The notes beneath the pieces were generated by a model. That model saw only the letters and a list, made by a program, of their open reading frames with translations. It was not told where the DNA came from and made no database searches. The position numbers and the translations under genes are program-made. Below, in pieces: positions 7,859 to 12,578 of a DNA stretch of 12,578 nucleotides. Where the stretch lies: positions 1 through 12,578 of the forward strand of contig JAAVHP010000008.1 of the NCBI GenBank assembly GCA_014799665.1. The letters are read 5' to 3'. This stretch comes from Clostridiales bacterium. GTDB taxonomy: Bacteria; Bacillota; Clostridia; Christensenellales; Pumilibacteraceae. Position 1 is the stretch's first letter. The number at the start of each line of letters is the position of its first letter.

Positions 7859-8654
7859 TTGTTGTTAAAATTATTTTATCCTTTGGAAGATTATACGAAT
7901 GGAAAGCCTCAATCTTACGAATTGGGTAAAACGTTTCATATAACCAATTTGATATTTCCACTATTTTCTCATTTTGCCAGAAAAGCCTTGTCAGAATTTG
8001 TGAGATTGAAGGCATATGAGCATAAATTACTTCGGATGAAAAACTATCTGAACCATCCGCAGATTGAAATAGAAGATTATGACAACGATGTGAGTTATAT
8101 AATTCTTCAGTTATAAAACCTCCTTGGTGCTTTATACAATTAGCCCATTCAGCAATTCCGTATTTATTATGATTTCTACAGTCATAGTAATTTTTAAATT
8201 GAGAATAAAATTTACTAAATTCTTCATTCGAAGAAGAAAACAAGTTCAAATCTTTAGTAAATTGACTGTCTGTCTTAATCTGTTCTTTGATACCATCAAT
8301 TTCTTTATAATCGAAAGTAGTTAAACGGCATTCATCTTTAATCAATTTTCTATATTCTTTGGATGTATAGAAATCAGAATTAAACCCGAATCCAAATAAA
8401 AGAATTTGTAAAAAGTAGTCATAACATGATTGGTAAGAAAGTATCGCGTTACAAACGTTAAAAAATGCGATGCTATCTGAAACGGCTGAAATGTTGTTTA
8501 TTGAATAGTTTCCTTGATTAATTTTATCCGATAATTCAATAAATTTCCAATAGCCTACAAGAGATTCTTTAGTCACTTCAAAAGTCTCACTCTGATTGTC
8601 ACCAAGAGTGAAATCTAAAAGGTTGTGTTTAATTCTGAAATTCTTTAGTCTCAT
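7836..8654 (-). CDS. AT-rich protein of unknown function, possibly HEPN-like
   Basis: I do not recognise a family with confidence. I choose the ATG at 8654, giving 272 aa: it overlaps the helicase stop as TAATG and has GGAAG eight bases upstream. The longer reading begins with TTG. The protein looks mostly helical and soluble. A hydrophobic helix at 77-91 (CYDYFLQILLFGFGF) and the stretch YDCRN (157-161) followed by AEWANCIKHQGG (168-179) resemble the helix and Arg/Asn plus Lys-His signatures of some HEPN-fold proteins, a group rich in defence RNases. The strict Rx4-6H motif is not present at ideal spacing, so this is a weak inference. It is far more AT-rich than the helicase gene (one 60-base line is only 15% GC), and it overlaps mod by 23 bases. 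It looks like an acquired cargo gene that became translationally coupled. Confidence 0.72.
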   Translation of the reverse strand: MRLKNFRIKHNLLDFTLGDNQSETFEVTKESLVGYWKFIELSDKINQGNYSINNISAVSDSIAFFNVCNAILSYQSCYDYFLQILLFGFGFNSDFYTSKEYRKLIKDECRLTTFDYKEIDGIKEQIKTDSQFTKDLNLFSSSNEEFSKFYSQFKNYYDCRNHNKYGIAEWANCIKHQGGFITEELYNSHRCHNLLFQSADGSDSFSSEVIYAHMPSISQILTRLFWQNEKIVEISNWLYETFYPIRKIEAFHSYNLPKDKIILTTNGKGQDK

Positions 8655-11572
8655 TATAAAATCTTCCAATGAAAAGTTATTAACTTGGTTTGTTCAATCT
8701 TTTGGGCGAGCATGGCTTCAACTTTTGAAAGCAGTTCTTCTTTCTTCGAATCCACATCGTCCTGAGCCTGATAAAGATTGAGACGCTTTTCGCTTCGACG
8801 TTTTTCAAGGTCCTTGATAAGACGTTGCAGACGTACTTTTTCATCAAGGCGTGAAGTCTTTTTACTCTCGCTTTTGCGAAGTTTGATTTCAGCGTCAAGA
8901 TCGCGTAACTCTTTTTCAAGCCCGGCTTTCACGTCTTCAGACCAGTTGTCGAGTTTCTCCATTTCTTCCTCAAAGAAAGAATTATTACGTTCAGCATTGG
9001 CGGCAGTTATTTCCGCACGTTGTGCGGTGATTGCGTCAGCGAGTGCATTCTCAATTTCAGGGTGGACGCGATTAATCGCGTCCCTACTGTCATAACCGGG
9101 TAGTCGCAACATATACTCGGCAATGTCGGAAGGAATGGTTTCTCCTGTATCAGTAATACAAGCGTGAAGAAGAATATCCTCTTTCTCGAATGAGTCTATG
9201 GTAAGTTGCTCGACAGTGAGCCAGCCCGACTGACCGACAAGTTGCTTGATAAAAGCAACGTTAAGCGGTGAGTTACTGTAATCGAGTGTAACTTCGGAGA
9301 CAGGAACAGGCGCAGCTTTTAGACCGGTTAGCATATATTGAGCGAGTGGATCACCAATGCGGTAAGGTCGTACACCATCTGCTAACTTAGCAGTGCGTCT
9401 ATTCTCGGAGCTTACCATCATATATTCACCTGGGAAACGACGATACCAGCTAACGGCTCCGTTATCGACAAACGGATGGACGATAAACGAGTGGTCTGTA
9501 TCGTTGAAATCGGCATAGTCAGCGAAATAACTTCGAGTGAGTTGCCATAGAGTCTGCTCGAATTGGTTGAGATTGTCTCGGGTTTCGGCAAGATCGCTGC
9601 GAAGTTTCTGCTTCACCGACTCGTCGAAGTTCTCTAATAGAGTGGTTCGGGCTTTCAGCATTCTATCGGAAATCTGCTCTTGCAGTTCCTCTTGGAGTGC
9701 ATCGAAAGCCTCTTTAATTTCTTTGGGAGAGCGGCAAAGTTGATATATCTGCGCTATACGCTTTTCAAAATCTACACCATTGCCGATTGCGCCGAGAACT
9801 TCATCGGAAGCGCCGAAAACTCCGTTGAATAGCTGAAACTTTTGGTCAAGCAATTCATAAACGCGGACATCGGCAGCGTTTGCTTTATTGAGGAAGTTGA
9901 TAACAACTACATCGAAATTCTGACCGTAACGGTGGCAACGTCCGATGCGCTGCTCAATGCGCTGTGGATTCCACGGCATATCATAGTTGACCACGAGCGA
10001 ACAGAACTGAAGATTGATACCCTCAGCGGCAGCCTCAGTAGCAATCATAATAGTGGCTTCATCGCGGAAGTAGTCAACAAGAGCAGCACGTTTATCGGCG
10101 GTTACCGAGCCTGTGATCTTTGATGTACCCTTATGCTTTTCTTTCCAAGCCTTGTAAATGGCTGTGGATTGCTTGTCGGAATTAGAACCATTGAAAAGTA
10201 CCACTTTTCCCTTATAGCCTCTCTTTTCGAGCAGGTCTAAAAGGAAATCTTGAGTACGGCGCGATTCAGTAAAGATAAGAGCCTTTTTGGACGCACCGAG
10301 TTCTTCAAGTTGAGCAAATCCCTGATTTAAGCCCTCAAAAAGTTGTTCCGCTTTTGAGTTGCGCTTAATCCTGAAGGCAAGTTCGCGGAATTTTTCAAGG
10401 TCTTTGATTTCCGCTTTCACACGCTCGATGTCTTCGGGCAAGAGCATTTCTTCCTCGTCCGGCTCGTCCCCGTCTTCTTCATCATCAAGCCATTCTTCGG
10501 TTTCACTCTCGTAGTCCTCGTAGTCGTACTTGAAAAGTTTATCATCGGACTGCTCAACGCCCTGGCGTTTGAGCTTAGCTTCCAACTTTTCAATTAGGGC
10601 GCAGAGAGTCCCGTATATAGCATGGGTTGAAGATGCAAGAAGTTTGCGGAGGATTAGCGTCATAAGCTGACGCTGACTGTTAGGAAGCGCATAAAGGCGT
10701 GGACGTTGCAGATACTCCGAAACAAGGTCGTAAAGTTCCTGTTCCTGTTTAGTAGGAAAAAACTCTTGCAGTATGGCGATACGCTTTGTGTATCGGATAT
10801 ATTCCAACACCTGTCGTCGAAGTGTTCGCTTACACAGAGGAGCAAGACGGCGACGTAGATTAGTATAATCGGTTTCGTCGAGATTGCGATTATACTGCAT
10901 CTTGAAACTTTTGAGGTCGCCAAACGCATAATCATCTATTATGGTAGTCAGACCGTAAAGTTCAAGAATAGAGTTTTGGAGAGGCGTAGCCGTAAGTAGT
11001 ATTTTCTTGCGGTCAGCAAGAGCGTTCTTTATTGTGTTGGAGATTTTGTTGGTAGGCTTATAGACGTTGCGTAGGCGGTGAGCCTCGTCGATTACTACCA
11101 AATCCCAATTCGTCTGTTTAAGATACGGGGCTTTAGTCTTTGCGAACTGATATGAACAAATAACAATTTCCTCGCAGTTAAATGGATTGAGATTGCCATC
11201 CTCAATGTAGCGATTGAAAGTTTTTGCTTCAAGAATACGCGAAGGTAGAAAGAACTTCTCATGAAGTTCAGTCGCCCACTGCTTGCGTAGGTTAGCCGGA
11301 GCAATTATGAGCAAGTGGCGTCGATGTTCAGCCCAAAATTGAGAGAGGATTATACCTGCTTCTATTGTCTTTCCAAGTCCTACCTCGTCAGCGAGAATCG
11401 CGCCCTTTGAAAGCGGAGACTTGAAAGCAAAAAGAGCCGCGTCTATCTGATGCGGTGTAAGGTCAACCTGTGCATCCTGTAATGAAGCTGTGAGCTTACC
11501 GAGACTGTCGGAAGGCAGACTCCTTGTAAGCCAATAGGCAAAGTATTTCTGTTGTGCAGCTGTCAGCTTCAT
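8654..11572 (-). CDS. SNF2/RapA-like helicase (DrmD-like position in a modification system)
   Basis: A large SF2 ATPase of 972 aa from ATG 11572 (MKLTAAQQ). An in-frame ATG at 11590 would add MFLLFN; I prefer the shorter form because the extension is hydrophobic and leader-derived. Numbering from the longer form: Walker A DEVGLGKT (68-75), DEAH box IDEAH (167-171), LTATPLQNS (199-207), a strongly acidic insert (about 354-385), the second RecA lobe, ATEAAAEGINLQ (517-528) and motif VI QRIEQRIGRCHRYGQ (543-557). The last 130 residues are charged and predicted coiled coil. SNF2 proteins translocate on duplex DNA and remodel DNA-protein complexes. Class 1 DISARM has one (DrmD) with an adenine methylase; classical type III systems do not. 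It opens the operon behind a promoter and a long leader, and its stop overlaps the next gene by one base. All ATPase motifs are intact. Confidence 0.9.
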   Translation of the reverse strand: MKLTAAQQKYFAYWLTRSLPSDSLGKLTASLQDAQVDLTPHQIDAALFAFKSPLSKGAILADEVGLGKTIEAGIILSQFWAEHRRHLLIIAPANLRKQWATELHEKFFLPSRILEAKTFNRYIEDGNLNPFNCEEIVICSYQFAKTKAPYLKQTNWDLVVIDEAHRLRNVYKPTNKISNTIKNALADRKKILLTATPLQNSILELYGLTTIIDDYAFGDLKSFKMQYNRNLDETDYTNLRRRLAPLCKRTLRRQVLEYIRYTKRIAILQEFFPTKQEQELYDLVSEYLQRPRLYALPNSQRQLMTLILRKLLASSTHAIYGTLCALIEKLEAKLKRQGVEQSDDKLFKYDYEDYESETEEWLDDEEDGDEPDEEEMLLPEDIERVKAEIKDLEKFRELAFRIKRNSKAEQLFEGLNQGFAQLEELGASKKALIFTESRRTQDFLLDLLEKRGYKGKVVLFNGSNSDKQSTAIYKAWKEKHKGTSKITGSVTADKRAALVDYFRDEATIMIATEAAAEGINLQFCSLVVNYDMPWNPQRIEQRIGRCHRYGQNFDVVVINFLNKANAADVRVYELLDQKFQLFNGVFGASDEVLGAIGNGVDFEKRIAQIYQLCRSPKEIKEAFDALQEELQEQISDRMLKARTTLLENFDESVKQKLRSDLAETRDNLNQFEQTLWQLTRSYFADYADFNDTDHSFIVHPFVDNGAVSWYRRFPGEYMMVSSENRRTAKLADGVRPYRIGDPLAQYMLTGLKAAPVPVSEVTLDYSNSPLNVAFIKQLVGQSGWLTVEQLTIDSFEKEDILLHACITDTGETIPSDIAEYMLRLPGYDSRDAINRVHPEIENALADAITAQRAEITAANAERNNSFFEEEMEKLDNWSEDVKAGLEKELRDLDAEIKLRKSESKKTSRLDEKVRLQRLIKDLEKRRSEKRLNLYQAQDDVDSKKEELLSKVEAMLAQKIEQTKLITFHWKIL

Positions 11573-11601
11573 ATTAAATAACAAGAACATCCGCGTAGCA
11601 T
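11569..11601 (-). CDS. Candidate 10-residue leader peptide upstream of the SNF2 gene
   Basis: ATG at 11601 opens a ten-codon frame, MLRGCSCYLI, whose TGA overlaps the helicase ATG at 11572 as ATGA. The overlap would allow termination-reinitiation coupling. There is no Shine-Dalgarno and the length is within chance expectation, so this is tentative. Confidence 0.2.
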   Translation of the reverse strand: MLRGCSCYLI

Positions 11602-11714
11602 CTGAAGGCCGACCAAAGCCTGTAACGACTACAAGGATGTTCCCAAAGATTTTCGGCTTTCGGCGTATATCTCTGTTTTTCTAATTGGTCATTTTACAGA
11701 TTTATGTTACTTTC
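11573..11714 (-). promoter_or_regulatory. Long, potentially structured 5' leader of the SNF2 operon
   Basis: About 140 bases separate the predicted start of transcription from ATG 11572. On the RNA strand, GCCGAAAGCC (11664-11655) can pair with GGCTTTGGTCGGC (11620-11608) with a three-base bulge. GAACATCC (11642-11635) can pair exactly with GGATGTTC (11592-11585), which covers the upstream ATG at 11590. The two helices interleave, so they would form a pseudoknot or exclude one another. A small hairpin, TGTA-GTCGT-TACA (11633-11621), lies between. I match it to no known riboswitch family. It could be a cis-regulatory switch; chance pairing is not excluded. Confidence 0.45.
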
Positions 11715-11719
11715 AATTG

Positions 11720-11750
11720 CAAAGATAATAAATTTTATTGATAATATAAA
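11720..11750 (-). promoter_or_regulatory. Bacteroidetes-type promoter for the SNF2-led operon
   Basis: The transcribed strand has TATCTTTG at 11727-11720, matching the Bacteroidetes -7 box TAnnTTTG. TTTA lies 19 bases upstream at 11750-11747, a one-base deviation from the -33 TTTG. It points at the helicase gene and would start RNA near 11714. Confidence 0.6.
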
Positions 11751-11823
11751 GCAGGCAAAGATGGAATATTATACTTTATAGCTATTATAATGTATCATGA
11801 GTCTGTGAAGTAAGGGTGGATAT

Positions 11824-11859
11824 AAAAAAGCAATGCTGCCCGACTAAGTGGCAGCATCG
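11824..11859 (-). terminator. Strong intrinsic terminator of the candidate small RNA
   Basis: On the transcribed strand ATGCTGCC (11857-11850) and GGCAGCAT (11840-11833) pair perfectly around nine bases. A G-U and a C-G pair extend the stem to ten. After the stem and one further C, six T's follow (11829-11824). It would also stop transcription from the winged-helix remnant upstream. Confidence 0.8.
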
Positions 11860-11917
11860 ACTTGGACTTCTTTTATAGTGCTAACAGGAGCGACTAAAGT
11901 CTCCAGAGGCACTTTGC
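11824..11917 (-). ncRNA. Candidate small RNA of about 94 nt with twin hairpins
   Basis: A consensus promoter ends at 11923 and a strong intrinsic terminator ends at 11824, with no ORF of note between. The first hairpin pairs AGTGC (11913-11909) with GCACT (11881-11877), and GGAG (11904-11901) with CTCC (11890-11887), around the loop ACTTTAGTCG. The second is the terminator stem with loop ACTTAGTCG. The two loops differ only by one extra T, an arrangement that suggests a shared ligand or target. I recognise no known RNA family. It could also be a solo regulatory element left from a lost gene, since the flanks hold a degenerate gene and a MITE. Confidence 0.55.
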
Positions 11918-11922
11918 GATTG

Positions 11923-11952
11923 CAAAGATAATGCTTTTATTTGATTCTGCAA
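11923..11952 (-). promoter_or_regulatory. Consensus Bacteroidetes promoter of the candidate small RNA
   Basis: On the transcribed strand TTG (11952-11950), exactly 19 bases, then TATCTTTG (11930-11923) match the Bacteroidetes -33/-7 promoter. Transcription should start near 11917 and run into the twin-hairpin region. Confidence 0.7.
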
Positions 11953-12016
11953 GCCTAAGCTTTGACAATCTATAATAACTTTTCAAGTAAGTTCATTAAT
12001 CAGAATTTGCATCCTT

Positions 12017-12292
12017 TTATTTCCTCAATAGCGACTTTAAAATCTGCCATTCACCTTTTCTGTCACTTCCAACTCTAAGTAGATAGCCTCGCTCTTTTAA
12101 ATCTCCAACCACTCGTGATAAGTATCCACGTGAAAGTCCCGTCTCTTTTTGTAAATCACCATACTTCACACTGGTATTCATAGAAATGAGATTGAAAACC
12201 TTTCGGTGGGTTTCTGATAATGGACTGAATTCCTCCTCACTATTTTCTGTCACCTTAAGATTTGCATTCCTTTCGATAACCTTAGTAGCTGT
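12017..12292 (-). pseudogene. Winged-helix C-terminal remnant, probably of an AlbA_2-type ATP-binding regulator
   Basis: A GTG at 12253 would give a 78-aa protein, but the frame stays open upstream to a TGA at 12295-12293, reading TATKVIERNANLKVTENSEE. The body is a winged-helix domain: LSETHRKVFNLI, the recognition-helix region LQKETGLSRGYLSRVVGDLKERG and a wing ending LLRVGSDRKGEWQIL. The VTEN linker followed by a winged helix ending VGSDxxGxW is typical of the extreme C-terminus of AlbA_2/Schlafen-like ATP-binding transcriptional regulators, usually about 400-500 aa. The start of the open frame lies inside the terminal repeat of the foldback element, so the upstream part appears to be missing. 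A free-standing small DNA-binding protein from GTG 12253 remains possible. There is no clear promoter or ribosome binding site. Confidence 0.6.
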
Positions 12293-12480
12293 TCAAATTA
12301 AAACGATATAATCAAGTTTCATTTCAATGATTGAATCTCGCATATCCTACGCTTGGCTATTTTGGCCGCTTTGACCTTGTCGCTCAGTCACGATGCCCGC
12401 ATCGCTCCTTCGCTTCGCGGCCAAATCGTCTCAAAATCGCCAGAGCGTATAATATGCGTTTAATTTGACCAGCTACTTAA
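12282..12480. mobile_element. MITE-like foldback element, about 195 bp
   Basis: The left end, from 12282 (TTAGTAGCTGTTCAAATTAA), closely matches the reverse complement of the right end, from 12480 (TTAAGTAGCTGGTCAAATTA), giving terminal inverted repeats of roughly 30 bases with small gaps. Further matching pairs lie inward: CGCATAT/ATATGCG (12339 and 12452), TACGCT/AGCGTA (12348 and 12444), TTTGGCCGC/GCGGCCAAA (12361 and 12417) and a central CGATGC-CC-GCATCG (12391-12404). The whole unit can therefore fold into one long hairpin. It has no coding capacity. TTA borders both sides of the GTAGCTG...CAGCTAC core (12285-12476) and could be a 3-bp target duplication. Its mobility is inferred from structure only. 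Confidence 0.7.
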
Positions 12481-12484
12481 TCAT

Positions 12485-12578
12485 TTATTTGATAAACTTC
12501 TTGCCGTTATTGATATAGATACCATTTGGAAGGTATTCCAAGTCAGATAATGAGTATTTGTGCCCTGAGAGGTCATAA
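12485..12578 (-). CDS. C-terminal end of a type IX secretion substrate (5' part outside the window)
   Basis: Thirty codons and a TAA (12487-12485) read YDLSGHKYSLSDLEYLPNG, then IYINNGKKFIK. The YDLSG...GIYI..GKK.IK pattern is the end of the C-terminal sorting domain of Bacteroidetes proteins exported by the type IX system, where the domain is recognised and removed at the outer membrane. The N-terminal passenger lies outside the window, so its function cannot be stated. The MITE-like element begins five bases after the stop codon. Confidence 0.75.
   Translation of the reverse strand, partial: YDLSGHKYSLSDLEYLPNGIYINNGKKFIK

Noticed and set aside
7583..8116. Plus-strand 177-aa frame across the mod/unknown gene junction
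   Set aside because: It spans two real overlapping minus-strand genes and resembles no protein.
8654..8669. Longer form of the unknown gene starting at 8669
   Set aside because: The first codon would be TTG; the ATG at 8654 has a GGAAG site at good spacing and a TAATG overlap with the preceding stop.
11573..11590. Upstream ATG (11590) as the helicase start
   Set aside because: It adds only the hydrophobic MFLLFN and falls in a possible leader helix. Kept as an alternative, not the first choice.
12282..12480. The foldback sequence as a bidirectional terminator or large RNA
   Set aside because: The matching ends extend to the very borders with TTA on both sides, which fits a transposable element better; there is no U-tract next to the long stem.
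1..12578. CRISPR array, tRNA, rRNA, prophage or integrase
   Set aside because: No regularly spaced repeats, no tRNA or rRNA sequence and no phage structural or recombinase motifs were found on either strand.

Overview
The window looks like chromosomal DNA from a member of the Bacteroidales (Bacteroides, Prevotella or a relative). Three things point there. A partial gene at the right edge ends in the type IX secretion sorting tail typical of this group. The promoters match the Bacteroidetes pattern TTG-N19-TAnnTTTG. Shine-Dalgarno sequences are mostly weak or absent. Every gene I accept is on the minus strand, so transcription runs from high to low coordinates.

Right flank (about 11730-12578): the 3' end of a secreted protein gene (12485-12578); a roughly 195-bp foldback element with terminal inverted repeats, resembling a MITE (12282-12480); a short winged-helix ORF that looks like the C-terminal remnant of an AlbA_2-type ATP-binding regulator (12017-12292); and a compact candidate small-RNA gene with its own consensus promoter, two hairpins with nearly identical loops and a U-tract terminator (11824-11952). 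I see nothing recognisable in 11751-11823 or 11953-12016.

Centre (1456-11750): a promoter and a long, apparently structured leader precede an operon of six tightly spaced or overlapping genes. These are an SNF2/RapA-like helicase, an AT-rich unknown protein with a possible HEPN-like motif, a type III-like adenine methyltransferase (Mod), a DUF1016/YhcG PD-(D/E)xK nuclease, a type III restriction subunit (Res) and a lipoprotein. A hairpin terminator follows the lipoprotein gene. This is an anti-invader DNA modification/restriction locus, but larger than classical mod-res type III. It adds an SNF2 helicase, as class 1 DISARM does with DrmD, and carries two accessory genes in the gaps between core genes. 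The unknown gene and the target-recognition part of Mod are clearly more AT-rich than the core, which suggests exchangeable modules.

Left flank (1-1166): a small kinase-fold protein gene, and two bases after it the 5' part of an exonuclease III family gene whose conserved catalytic metal-binding Glu is replaced by Lys.

Expected division of labour: Mod methylates a specific sequence with the Res helicase-nuclease as partner; Res cuts unmodified DNA; the SNF2 motor probably remodels or translocates on DNA; DUF1016 and the unknown protein may be extra nuclease or toxin effectors. This integrated view is inference from gene content.
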